A DNA stretch of 64,000 nucleotides from Unio delphinus (Eukaryota; Mollusca; Bivalvia; Unionida; Unionidae): contig JAQISU010000246.1 in NCBI GenBank assembly GCA_029339505.1, positions 496,001-560,000 on the forward strand. The letters run 5' to 3'. The translations under genes and the position numbers were made by a program. Positions 9,274 to 19,454 of the stretch are shown in pieces; position 1 is the first letter of the stretch; every line of letters begins with the position of its first letter. The notes under the pieces were generated by a model. That model ran no database searches, had not been told where the DNA came from, and saw nothing but the letters and a program-made list of their open reading frames with translations.

Positions 9274-10692
9274 TCAAAGATTTTCTACTGGGGCATCTAC
9301 CACTCTCATTCTTCCACCAACACCTTCGAGTAGCATTGATTTATCACTGAGAATGACAGCAACCGCTCTATAATCAGCAATAGCACCACGAGTCACATTA
9401 GCTCTAAAGTGTATATCAACAACTGACTGTCTTGTCAAATCGAGATGTTCCAGTGAGAAGTAATAGATCGGATACAGATTTTTAAAATCATATTGTGATA
9501 TTTGCAAACCAGTATCCACATTTTGATCGCGTGCCATAAATGACAACAGACGATGATAAACTCGTGCAATATGATTTTCTGTGTAATTAAGTTGTATATC
9601 CTCGGATGGTTCCTGCTGGCCGTTTATTCTCAGTGAGACGTCTTTCACACCTAATTGATCAAATATCATATGACTGGAGAGTTGATTGCCAACTCGTGTG
9701 GTATCCTGTAACGCTACGAATATATGACGTGGCGCAGAAACGCCTTGATTTGATGCTAGGTTCCAAGTGAATAACCCGTTGATATTTGATTGCTTCACAT
9801 CTGTACTCACGGTTAGCCAACTCAACAACGACTTTCCTCCTTGATCCATAAATGATAGTAATCGTCCTTCTGCGGTGATTGCTGGAGTCAACACTGGCAT
9901 CCACAATGATATTTTTGTTAAATCGACTCTACCGGCATCAGCATTGGCGGCTGCAGCATTTGCTGGAATCCTCCAAATTGCATCATTATCATCACTTTTT
10001 CGTACAAGCGATACTGTATGCTTCGCCCCGTAGATAACTTTTCTGACGTTTCTACAGAATCCAAATATGTGATGCAGTGGAATCGCGCATGAAAATGATT
10101 TACGCTCTCCTTGCAACATTGAGTTTCGTGTTGCGGCTCCTAGATTGAAATCAGGATCGTTGTTTATAATCATATTCTCGATACCAGCAACATTAGCAGG
10201 GTTAGCAGCACGATCCCTTGGTTGTCTTATAATAAATTGTTTTCCTCCAGCGGTATTCTTAGCATCTTTTGCAAACATCATAGAAGGTCCTGCTGGTCTT
10301 GTATAATCATCGGAATATCTCGCTAACCCGATTATTGTTGTAGCCACATCAACATCACGATCTATGGACTCAATTTCTTTTCCATCAATGAGATATCTAG
10401 CACTCTCAAATAGCGCCATAATACCATTATTGACAAAACCGACTTGAGTACCAGCTGGATACGGTGCTGGTACAGCAGTAGTATCTGCAGCTGTTACAAT
10501 TTCTCCTTCTACTTCAATAAATGCTTCACAGGGTAAAAAGTATTTACTGGTATCATGGACTTGAAGATCAATTCTTGCTCGACTATTTGAGTTTATGGCA
10601 TGATAGGCATAATATTGATAATCGCGTACAGAATCATTCTTGGGGACTGGGGCATCTATATCAAATGTTGGATCAGGTGACCTTTTGAACAT
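9274..10692 (-). CDS. Major capsid protein candidate (double jelly-roll)
   Basis: 472 residues, the right size for a Polinton-type double jelly-roll hexon. The start reads MFKRSPDPTFDIDAP. A motif VGFVNNGIMALFESARYLIDG (shown in part) resembles the conserved N-terminal jelly-roll segment of these proteins, where a surface loop follows 'NN' and 'LF'. The C-terminal part has SQYDFKNLYPIYYFSLEHLD and an HFRAN strand near the end, as in related invertebrate proteins. It lies between the protease and the core-peptide gene, the usual morphogenesis neighbourhood. Frame and start are clean, with an A/T-rich leader. The fold assignment comes from my recognition of the family and gene context, not from a structure comparison. 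Confidence 0.75.
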   Translation of the reverse strand: MFKRSPDPTFDIDAPVPKNDSVRDYQYYAYHAINSNSRARIDLQVHDTSKYFLPCEAFIEVEGEIVTAADTTAVPAPYPAGTQVGFVNNGIMALFESARYLIDGKEIESIDRDVDVATTIIGLARYSDDYTRPAGPSMMFAKDAKNTAGGKQFIIRQPRDRAANPANVAGIENMIINNDPDFNLGAATRNSMLQGERKSFSCAIPLHHIFGFCRNVRKVIYGAKHTVSLVRKSDDNDAIWRIPANAAAANADAGRVDLTKISLWMPVLTPAITAEGRLLSFMDQGGKSLLSWLTVSTDVKQSNINGLFTWNLASNQGVSAPRHIFVALQDTTRVGNQLSSHMIFDQLGVKDVSLRINGQQEPSEDIQLNYTENHIARVYHRLLSFMARDQNVDTGLQISQYDFKNLYPIYYFSLEHLDLTRQSVVDIHFRANVTRGAIADYRAVAVILSDKSMLLEGVGGRMRVVDAPVENL

Positions 10693-10746
10693 TTTATTCT
10701 ATTTATCAGAGTCTAAATAGTGAAATCGTAAACGATTTTTCCATTT

Positions 10747-11178
10747 TCATCGTCGTAGTTTTTTAAAGCCACTTCCTGCTATCATGTTTGCAATATTGCT
10801 TTGGTCCCCTTGATTTACCATCGACGCTAGTTTTTCATCTACTGCGTTATTTATAATTTTACTAACACTTGCAGGCATTTCTTCTGTAGACGGTAACGGT
10901 TTCTTTTTTCGCCTCACTAATGATGTTATTTTATCCTTCGCAGTTGAAAACGCTTTCCCGGCAAGATCTCCAACAGTACTAATACCCTTATCACGAATAA
11001 CATCAATGGCTTTCATTGATAATTGTTTAGCTAACGGCATCACTTTTGGGGCCATTCTTGAAAAGAATCCTAAAATGGTATTGCCGAGGCCATCTCCATA
11101 GTATGCTTTATAAACTGGAAACCGTGAATTAACTACATAGACGAGGGTTGGTTTATCATGATTGTAATGGATGATCAT
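10747..11178 (-). CDS. Small basic virion core / pVI-pX-like protein
   Basis: 143 residues. The N-terminus has YYGDGLGNTILGFFSRMAP, an amphipathic segment, followed by a helical part with a basic cluster RRKKKP (about 90-95) and a basic C-terminus GFKKLRR. The C-terminal IAGSG fits an adenain-type cleavage site (I-x-G-x then G). Small basic proteins with this arrangement occur next to the major capsid gene in Polinton-like elements and probably coat DNA or act in membrane disruption like adenoviral pX or pVI. The function is inferred. The candidate motif AATTGAAAACACTA lies just upstream of its start. Confidence 0.55.
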   Translation of the reverse strand: MIIHYNHDKPTLVYVVNSRFPVYKAYYGDGLGNTILGFFSRMAPKVMPLAKQLSMKAIDVIRDKGISTVGDLAGKAFSTAKDKITSLVRRKKKPLPSTEEMPASVSKIINNAVDEKLASMVNQGDQSNIANMIAGSGFKKLRR

Positions 11179-11192
11179 TATTATAAAAACAA

Positions 11193-11206
11193 TAGTGTTT
11201 TCAATT
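11193..11206 (-). promoter_or_regulatory. Candidate promoter motif AATTGAAAACACTA
   Basis: Second copy of the motif found upstream of the membrane-protein gene, here immediately before the core-peptide gene. Confidence 0.35.
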
Positions 11207-11211
11207 GTTAT

Positions 11212-12164
11212 TTAATCACTATGATACCCATTTGCTAACTCGTCAATGAAATCTCGATATGTTTTGATATCCATGATACCGCCGGCAAATAACCGTCTAC
11301 AGATATCAGCTGCTTCATTAATTATTTCTGGAGAGTTATTTCCAGCTCGGAATCCTCCTACAAGAACATCTAATCGTGATATATCATTGATAACACTATC
11401 AGGACAAGTGTTTCCAATCCTTGGATTTTGCAGTCCACTTCCGCTATAACCAGCTGCTTCATCTAGTTTTTCTAAACCTGTTTCTTGTAAATAATAATCA
11501 TCATCATCATCATCATCATCAGGTGGTAGTTGTTGTTTTTTAGGAGAGAAAGATATTTTTTTGCAGGCTGCTGTCGCCGCTTTTGCAATCTTGGTTGTTT
11601 AAACTCTTCGTATTGATTATACACTAGACTCACCGCATCGATATATTCGATGTATGATGCACTATCTGTCTTAATTTGACTTTTTTTAGTTTTGATTTTA
11701 TAAAATATATCAGCCCAATGAGCGAAATTCTTAACAAACTTATGATGTTCTGGTTTCAACCATTTTTTTCTGTTTTCATAAGACGTAACAACAAGCGCAG
11801 GAATTTCTGCTGGATCAGTCTTATCAATTTCTGCTAACCCTTCCTCGTTAAATCTCACGCGTAAATCATCTGCTGTTCTTTTTGATTCTATTTGTTTTGT
11901 TTGTTCAGTTTTCGCTGCTAGTTTTTCAAGCTCACCAATAACAGATTTCCCCGTCTCGGGACCATCTCCCAGTAAAGCACGCTCTACCCCCTTCGTTGCT
12001 GTGGTTACTGGTTTAAACAATTCTTCAGACCCCAGAGCAAAATCAGTTTGTAAACTCTGTCGTTGTTGCAGTTTATTTCTTACAGAGTCACGAATTGGTA
12101 TAAATTTCTTAATTGCATCCAGTCGTTCACGAGCCAATCGGGTTGTTAATGCTTCATTGACCAT
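11212..12164 (-). pseudogene. Unknown virion-associated protein with poly-Asp tract, split by a frameshift
   Basis: The first frame (12164 to about 11560) encodes a charged, mostly helical protein beginning MVNEALTTRLARERLD. If read straight on, it ends in an artificial run of Met from a CAT repeat. The neighbouring frame carries the repeat as about eight Asp codons, followed by a conserved-looking tail with DISRLDVLVGGFRAGNNSPE and DIKTYRDFIDELANG, stopping at 11212. The tail resembles the C-terminus of an uncharacterised protein of invertebrate Polinton-like elements. The T7 run at 11556-11562 is the probable site of the one-base error. The role is unknown; position beside core and capsid genes suggests a structural or scaffolding role. 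Confidence 0.6.
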
Positions 12165-12678
12165 TATTTGAAATCAGAAACCATTTTTCAATTGTAAAAC
12201 AATTTTTCCCATCGATGATTCCATCCTTAACGGTCCAATTTTTTATTGCTGTGAAATATTTTTATTTTTTATCCATTGATTTTGCCTGTTTTGGTGCCAT
12301 TTTGGTGGTTTTCAGTTGAAAATCTCAAAGAGATTTTACAGTCAAGTAGTCGATTTTACATGGGATTTTCCATAAGGAAAAGCTGTTAAAACTCATTTTT
12401 GATGATTTTTAGCCATTTTTCATCAATTTTTGCCTGTTTTCAGTGATGTTTGGTCATTTTTCATCGATTTTCATCAAAAAACCTCGTAGGGTCAAGTAGT
12501 CGATTTTGCATTGGATTTTCCATAGGGAAAAGTTCTTAAAAGAACTTTCAAAGCTGTTAGGATTCTATTTTATTTTCGCAGTGTGAAATATTTTCAATGA
12601 TTCAATCAAAAAATGACAAAAAAATGAAAATCTCAAGGAGATTTTACTGTCTGACAAAATCTTTTGAGGGTCGGTCAA
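12165..12678. promoter_or_regulatory. Intergenic region with direct repeats and two matching hairpins
   Basis: Holds a 50-bp direct repeat (12341-12390 and 12491-12540) starting GTCAAGTAGTCGATTTT, 150 bp apart. Two hairpins of the form AAATCTC-loop-GAGATTT lie at about 12319-12337 and 12627-12645. Short TTTTCATCAATTTT-like motifs recur. No coding potential is visible. It separates two leftward genes and may hold promoter or replication signals. Confidence 0.45.
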
Positions 12679-13035
12679 TCAAAATAGTTCATTTTCTTGA
12701 ATTAACGCTCGTAAGTTTCTAATTTTAGAATTAACTTCCTTTTTCAATTCATATTCGTTACCCAATTCTTTTCGTATTCCTTCCACGATAGTATATAACG
12801 GAACAAACACACCTACTTCACTGGAAAATGCAAGAGAGTCTCGAATAGAATTTTGAATTTTTTTGATGAGTGCATATTTCTTTGGTAACATATACTTGTT
12901 AGTGCTAACTCCGTATTCTATATCCTGAAAATCCGACTTGATTTGATCAGGATTTAACCCATCTGACAATTTAATATTCTGATTTTTCAATTTTGCAATT
13001 TCAACTATGATGCTATTCATAATTTCAGAATTCAT
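12679..13035 (-). CDS. Small helical protein, unknown
   Basis: 118 residues, beginning MNSEIMNSIIVEIAKLKNQN and ending LRALIQENELF. It is charged and mostly predicted helical, with heptad-like stretches at both ends, and has no cysteines, signal peptide or membrane segment. I do not recognise a family. It faces the same way as the capsid genes and is the first gene of the leftward array, just left of the AT-rich minisatellite. The frame is clean, which argues it is real rather than chance. Confidence 0.55.
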   Translation of the reverse strand: MNSEIMNSIIVEIAKLKNQNIKLSDGLNPDQIKSDFQDIEYGVSTNKYMLPKKYALIKKIQNSIRDSLAFSSEVGVFVPLYTIVEGIRKELGNEYELKKEVNSKIRNLRALIQENELF

Positions 13036-13094
13036 ATATGATAATACATATTTCTAATTCATTTTTCAAAAATAAATGAGCCGTTAATATTTTC

Positions 13095-13552
13095 AAAATT
13101 CAGTCTGTATATATAAATATATTTTTTAAAATTAATTCTGTATATATAAATATATTTTTTAAAATTAATTCTGTATATATAAATATATTTTTTAAAAATT
13201 CAGTCTGTATATATAAATATCTTTTTTAAAAATTCAGTCTGTATATATAAATATCTTTTTTAAAATTCAGTCTGTATATATAAATATCTTTTTTAAAAAT
13301 TCAGTCTGTATATATAATTATCTTTTTTAAAATTAATTCTGTATATATAAATATCTTTTTTAAAAATTCAGTCTGTATATATAAATATCTTTTTTAAAAT
13401 TCAGTCTGTATATATAAATATATTTTTTAAAATTAATTCTGTATATATAAATATATTTTTTAAAATTAATTCTGTATATATAAATATATTTTTTAAAATT
13501 AATTCTGTATATATAAATATATTTTTTAAAATTAATTCTGTATATATAAATA
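13095..13552. repeat. AT-rich minisatellite, ~33-bp unit, about 14 copies
   Basis: The unit reads roughly TCTGTATATATAAATATCTTTTTTAAAATTAA. Two unit variants alternate (ending ATTCAG or ATTAAT; interior ATATCTT or ATATATT). A minus-strand frame through it gives repeated YIYRINFKKYI and is an artefact. Confidence 0.95.
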
Positions 13553-14252
13553 TAAATGCAGACAAAAATAAATAACAACCATGATGAGCGGTTATCAGTC
13601 ATTTGACCCCCTTGATATAGGCCGCTGTGGTTCTATTTGCATTCATTGGGTCCCTTATTAGGCCTTTGTGTCTTTCATAGGGTTCCTTTGTTAGAGCATT
13701 TTTCTGTTTCTGTTTTATATCAGAATGTTTTTTTTTTGTTTTTGCTCTTTGAGATATGACCCTATGACCGTTTCTTTTAGCCGATAATTCATTCTGGGGT
13801 TACCCAATGTGCATCCACGAACCTTTTTTTGGCCGGTAATTCATTTTGAACACCATACGGGGCTACCCAAATGTGATGGAGAGCTAATTACATCCATGGA
13901 TGTTATTTATTTTAGGGCATTTATGTGTTTACATTCAACATGCAACCCATGAAATCAAATTCATGGTTGCGTAAGTTGTCAAAAACCGACAACCCACCGC
14001 TACCGTAAATTTGATAGCATGGGTTTGCATGTTATGTGAATGCACACATAGGGGTTGCCCTTCCTCCCCTCAATTAAATAGAAAAAAAAAACATCCACCG
14101 TTTCACCATCAGACAATTTGTCTGCTATGGGGCGCGAACATGTGAAGAATAATTGTCTGGGTTTACAAGCCAAACACGATACCGTTAGACCACTGTTCAC
14201 GTCCATAAAGAATAACGTTTTTTAACATATATATGTTGTAAATATTCCAATA
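13553..14252. other. Non-coding stretch inside the element
   Basis: No supported gene. A short minus frame at 14000-14206 has no family features. The segment separates the leftward capsid array from the replication module. Confidence 0.5.
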
Positions 14253-14647
14253 GTATATAAAGGGACTTAATACAGCAATCCGCAAGGTATGCTATTTTAT
14301 TTTCTTGAATTACTTATTAATGGTGTTTCACGGTATTTAAATGAGACAGCATATTTGACTTAAACACTAAAACAAAGAATATAATTGTTTGAAAACATTT
14401 CTTTTCTTACAAAACAATGCCCAGCCGCTGAATCGCAATAACCCATAAAACAAGTTAACACAATCTAAGGGAGAAAGTATATAAAGGTAACTTAATACAG
14501 CAATCCACAGGGTGTTATTTTATTTTCTTAAATTACTTATTAATGGTGTTTCACGGTATTTAAATGAGACAGAATATTTGACTTAAACACTAAAAAAAAA
14601 AAAAAAAAAAATATTTCTTTTCTTATAAAACAATACCCAGCCGCTGA
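14253..14647 (+). promoter_or_regulatory. Duplicated TATA-type promoter block
   Basis: A ~175-bp sequence occurs twice in direct orientation (14253-14431 and 14477-14647). Each copy starts with TATATAAAGG (TATATAA at 14254-14260 and 14478-14484) followed by CTTAATACAGCAATCC, and ends near CCCAGCCGCTGA. Between the copies is a short unrelated spacer; the second copy holds an 18-20 base A run. The orientation would drive rightward transcription toward the polymerase gene. The promoter role is inferred. Confidence 0.5.
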
Positions 14648-14681
14648 GGGAGATAACTCCCTTGGTTCATTTGTATACTAA

Positions 14682-15050
14682 CTATTGTTTGTCTAATTCA
14701 TTAATAACATCACTGGAGAATCTTTCAATGTAGTCTTGAGGGGATTTTATGATTTTGTCGCTGACTTTGTCAGTGTCAGGTTCATAATTTCTGATTGATT
14801 GTCCATTTTTTATTCGTTTGTCATAATAGCGTTTTAGTTCCCTGTATCGTTTGCCGCCACACCTAAGACATAATTGCGACCTTCCCCTAACCCCAACCCC
14901 ACATCGAATACAGGGTAACGGACCAAGGCTTCCACGACGAAAGCTTTGCATATGATACCAACAGAATTCATTTCTGCATGATTTGTTACACGGTGTCACT
15001 GATCCAATCATAAGCCATTTGCAATGATTCATTATACTTAAATCTTTCAT
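14682..15050 (-). CDS. Small zinc-finger protein
   Basis: 122 residues with two cysteine clusters: CNKSCRNEFCWYH (about 21-33) and CIRCGVGVRGRSQLCLRCGG (about 47-66), a typical pair of CxxC knuckles. A basic linker and a charged C-terminus follow. Similar short zinc proteins with GSLGPLPCIRCGxGxxxRSQLC-like cores recur in invertebrate Polinton-like elements. A role in nucleic-acid binding or transcription control is inferred. It starts 24 bp from the polymerase start in the opposite direction, so the two share a promoter region. Confidence 0.65.
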   Translation of the reverse strand: MKDLSIMNHCKWLMIGSVTPCNKSCRNEFCWYHMQSFRRGSLGPLPCIRCGVGVRGRSQLCLRCGGKRYRELKRYYDKRIKNGQSIRNYEPDTDKVSDKIIKSPQDYIERFSSDVINELDKQ

Positions 15051-15074
15051 TTAAATGCTTGTTTTAATTATAGT

Positions 15075-18000
15075 ATGGAGGAGTTCGAGAGATTATCGAA
15101 AATTAAGCCCTGGAAAAGTGTTCAATTCAATCTTGATAGAGTTTCTGATACACCAAAGAATAAAATTCTTGATAGAACCTTGATTAGTAAAATCAGAGAC
15201 TGTTTTAATGAATTCAAGCGTGATGGGGCAGCTCATTGTTGGTCAACATTTCGAATTGATGGTGTTGTTGACGCTACCATGAATGATGAAAAAGCAGCAG
15301 TGATAATCTCACGTCTTGGGGAAGAAAGAAATTTTTTTCGAATAAAATTCCTTATCCGTGATAATGGAAAATGGATCATTAGGGACAAATACGAGCCTAT
15401 TCTTAAGGACAAAAAAACTGTCACTGTGACTCAGGATTCAAAACCAGGAATTTTGACTGGACTTGATAAACCCTACTACGAAAAATCTTATCCTGTCACA
15501 GTAGTTGTTTACGGGATATATCCACTCAATGACAAACCTGATATTGCAAAACTAGCACCCATGAAATATTCGACAGGGCTCAATTGTGTAGCAACACGAA
15601 TAATGGAACACTTCACAAATGCGTCCCGGGGAAATAAACTAACTGATCTAAGACGAAAAAAAATAACCGAGTGGGAGTTCACGGTAAAAGAGCATGGGGC
15701 AACAATTCAGGATATAACTAAATTAGAAACATCATTGAGATTTCCAATATCGGTAAGGACAATCACCGGTGAAGTATTATACGAATCGAAATATAAATCA
15801 CAGGGAGCTCCCATTGAAATTATTGATCATAACGCACACGCGTGGTCATCTGCAGTAACAATATTCCCACGGGATAGAACCGTAAAATATCTATCCCAAA
15901 CCGAAGAGTTTTTTTCAGAGCAGAAATTATTTGATGCTATTTACCATTTGAGTAAAAACGATCCCGTGTCAATGTGGCTATTTCATAGTACTTCAGACGA
16001 AGAATGTAGATTTGATCAGTTTGTAAGGCCCAACGGAGAATTGTACCGTACTGAAGAACTGCATAATCAAATGAAACAACTAGCTAGTGAGTTTTCTGGG
16101 GAAGGGGAAGACAACGATCAATTATTAGCAAACTGTTTTACACTTCCATCAGTTGTAGCACATTTTGCTAGGAAGAAAAACGCGTGGAAACCAACACGAA
16201 GTGAGTTCTTATCAAAGGTCAAATTGTCCTGTCTTGAATACAGCCATGGAGGATTATGGAACACAAAATACACCGCTGATACCGTTATTTCAGTTGATAT
16301 GATTGCGTGTTATCCAGGAAGTTTTCTTGGGTATGGAGAGTGTGAGAAATATTTCAAACGATTTGGACACCCTACACACGAAATGACCCGTGTTGCTATT
16401 AATGGACCACTGCCACATTTCGATTTAACCGGATTCGCTTGTGTAGTATCATTTGAAATGGCTACAGGACTTCATCCGTGTAGTTATCTTTGGATTGGTA
16501 AACACATGTCTGAAAAACACTGGATGCCAATAGTGTTATTACGGTATATGCTTGATTGTAAGATGTTAAAATCATTAATTGTCAGTGAAGCAACCTGATC
16601 TAGAAAAAATAATTAGCGAAGAGCGAAAACTGTTTCCAAATTTCAGTGAACAACAAATCATGGATTGGTCCCAACAGTTATTTGAAATCAGAAACAATGA
16701 AGCAAAAGACCTTGGACGAAGAATAATCGGTAAATTTACCCAAGGTGGCAAAGATGATAATACGAAATATTCTTCACGATTGATTATAGACAATGCTGAA
16801 TACGATTTTGTAATCACGGATTTAACGAATAGGGGCTTATATGTCAATCGTAAGGACGCATTTATGTCCGATGGAACCAAATTGGGTACAATTGTTACTT
16901 ACACTGATGGATACAATCCGCAGTACACACATTTGAGAGCTTCTATGCTTGGCTATGCTTCTATTAATTTATTTTCAATGATCAATAGATTTCCTACCAC
17001 CGCAGTTAGAGTTGCTACTGACTCATTTTACATAAATAGCAAAATGGCTGATTTTAAGGCTACTGGCAACGAGAAATGGGGGACATGGAGAATTAAGAAG
17101 GAAATGCTTCATGATTATATTCCATCAGCAGATGTTACCATTGAAAATAATTACTTAGAAAGCAATCAGTGTTCAGAATTTTCTAGTGCACCACCGATTT
17201 CTGATCCAATCTGTAGATATAAAACAGTTTATTTAAACGGTTGTGGCGGGTCAGGAAAAACAACCCGGGCAATTGAGTTATTTCGTGTTTCCAATCCAAA
17301 CATGATTGTACTAACACCGACTCACAGACTTGCAAGAGAAATGATACAGAGAGGGGTAAATGCCTGCACTTATCATAGTTTCTTTAGATGGAAGGGAGAT
17401 AAATGGACTCCTGAGCGCATGGGAGAGAAATTTATTCCTGAATTCATCATGTGGGATGAAATAGACACAGTGTCAGAAGATGTCTTAAAAATATTTCTTG
17501 AGTGGTTGTTATTAAAAAATACAAAAGTCGTCATGTGCGGTGATCACGGGCAACCACCACCATTTGTCGGTGCATCCCCCCATGAATGGCTAAAGGGCTT
17601 TGTAGACTATTATGAAGAAATTGATACCGATCATAGATCACTTGATAATGAATTAAAAGAATTTAAGAAACTAATTAGATTACAACCGGATAAAATCCAG
17701 TGTGAAATAGCCCGTGAAATAATTTCGGAAACTCCCATGAATGAGTTTTGGGAAGCGTGGAGACCAAATGATTTAATCATTGCAAGTAGAAAAATAGTCA
17801 GGGACACACTTCAGATGAAGTTATTTGAATTGCATAAAGAAAAATTTGCAACACTTCCAGTGCCCCTCTGTTATAGGCCATCGGATACACGAAAACAGAA
17901 CATCGAAGTTGATATTCCAGGCCTGACAGAGTCAGGGCGTGAAAAGAAGATTCTCGTATTAAATGATATTGTGCTGGTTGATATCAATGTCGTTGAAGAT

Positions 18001-18501
18001 GCATTGCGTGCTAATAAATCCCCATGGACGCTAGGTTATGCAGCAACAATACACTCTTCACAGGGATTGACTATATCGGATACAATTGTTTGGATGGTAG
18101 ATAATCGCATAGAATGGTCGAATTTAGTCTATCTCGCAGTGTCTAGAGTACGAAAAATAAATCAACTTCGAAGAATTGTCTTCGATGATGAAATCATTGG
18201 TGGCGATGATGAAATCATTGGCGATGAAAATGATATTATTGATAAAAAAACTCTCCGGTTACAAACAACAAGACAAAAAAAAAAACAACGAGAATTTGAT
18301 ATTGATGCTGAATTAATAATCACTTTGAAGCAACAACAAAATAATCACTGCGCAAGTTGCAATTGTATAATGCGTTGGCAGTATTCGGATAAGGATCCTC
18401 GCCAATTCACCGTGGACAGAAAAAATAACAATCTCGGTCATGTCAGAAATAATGTGATGTTGACTTGTCTTGAGTGCAATAGACGCAAGGGTGCTAGTTA
18501 A
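15075..18501 (+). pseudogene. Family-B DNA polymerase fused to SF1 helicase and HNH nuclease, split by one frameshift
   Basis: Frame one (15075-16598, 507 residues) has a large N-terminal region and ends with polymerase motif A, SVDMIACYPGSF (406-417, Asp408). Frame two (16579-18501) carries a motif-B-like segment AKDLGRRIIGKF (about 42-53) and motif C ATDSFYI (146-152). It then has a complete SF1/Pif1-like helicase: Walker A GCGGSGKTT (221-229), Walker B MWDEID, CGDHGQPPPF, TIHSSQGLT and LAVSRVR. It ends with an HNH nuclease with two CxxC pairs (FTVDRKNNNLGHVRNN, LTCLECN). Motif A is in one frame and B and C in the other, so one product was surely intended. The shift lies within 16579-16598, with no long homopolymer there. 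Start ATG at 15075. The product would replicate the element; the helicase and HNH extension is unusual for Polintons. Confidence 0.85.
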
Positions 18502-19447
18502 GCCCATGCGGTGGTAATTGAGTATCCTCAGGTATCACTTGTAATTGTTGTCTAGTAAAACCCCGTTGAGGGGCAGTTGAATCCAGTTTATAGATTGGAG
18601 GTCTACCCGTAGATCGTGTTATACTAGATATCTTGTGTGCAGTAACACTCCAAATAGGATCAGTAGCCCTTTTTGTGCCACCCTCAAGCTCTCCTGGTTC
18701 GTATAAGTACCTCACAATGACATTACTACCAAGAATTGGTTGGGAAACGCTAAAATCTTTTTGAATTTCCATTTCAGGTATTGACTTCTTTTTAATCGCA
18801 TTGATAGGTTTCATGTTGATGGTTCTAGTAATCTCGTTATTCAGTGCAGTAATCACAGCTGGTAACCTTTTAACCCATTCACGGGATCTTTTTTCTTGGA
18901 TGAATTCTTTTGCGTATTGATATCCAAATAACCGCTCAGCAAGGGTTTTATTAAACCGTTCTACAATTGCCTGATCACGATGTAGCGCAGTATGTCCTCG
19001 TCTGATAGTGACTTTATGATTTTTCATTATTGATAACACTGCACCCTGAAATTCCTTGCCAGGATCAATTTGTAATAGATTTGGCCAGTGCAGAGGACTC
19101 CTTCGATAAATCCTTTCAAATGCAGAAGCCACTTCAGTGGCTGATTTTGTTTTTAACGGTTCTGCTTCTTTGTATCGACTTGCAATATCAACTACGGTTG
19201 ATGCGTATTTGTAACCACGATCATGTGGCAGAAATAATAGATCAGCCTGATGAACTTCATTAGGAACTGTCACATCAAAATGCGAGAATTGAATTTGTTT
19301 AGGCGGTGGTAGATAAATTTGCCATAGTGCCTGTTTGGATAACCAATTAGCCGCAGTTGTTTTTTTCACTTTTGCAGCGCTAGCGAGTTTATGGATTGCT
19401 GATTTACCCCTCCAGTATCCTCTTGGGGAATAATAAATAGATTCCAT
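18494..19447 (-). CDS. Retroviral-type integrase (rve, DDE)
   Basis: About 317 residues from ATG at 19447; an upstream GTG would add seven residues but overlaps the end of the PLA2 gene. An N-terminal helix-turn-helix or zinc-less domain (KSAIHKLASAAKVKKTTAANWLSKQAL, shown here only for description) precedes the core. The catalytic residues are Asp69 (HQADLLFLP), Asp128 (LQIDPGKEF) and Glu163 (QAIVERFNKTL). The C-terminal part has a basic, chromodomain/SH3-like stretch. The enzyme would insert the element into the host; the 5-bp target duplication fits such integrases. It ends tail to tail with the HNH end of the polymerase gene, with an 8-bp overlap. The frame is intact and complete. Confidence 0.92.
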   Translation of the reverse strand: MESIYYSPRGYWRGKSAIHKLASAAKVKKTTAANWLSKQALWQIYLPPPKQIQFSHFDVTVPNEVHQADLLFLPHDRGYKYASTVVDIASRYKEAEPLKTKSATEVASAFERIYRRSPLHWPNLLQIDPGKEFQGAVLSIMKNHKVTIRRGHTALHRDQAIVERFNKTLAERLFGYQYAKEFIQEKRSREWVKRLPAVITALNNEITRTINMKPINAIKKKSIPEMEIQKDFSVSQPILGSNVIVRYLYEPGELEGGTKRATDPIWSVTAHKISSITRSTGRPPIYKLDSTAPQRGFTRQQLQVIPEDTQLPPHGLN

Positions 19448-19454
19448 GTTGTTA

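Noticed and set aside
13095..13552. Possible CRISPR array
   Set aside because: Head-to-tail AT-rich units without unique spacers, in a eukaryotic genome.
13360..13602. Open frame of repeated YIYRINFKKYI
   Set aside because: It is the minisatellite read in one frame; composition alone explains it.
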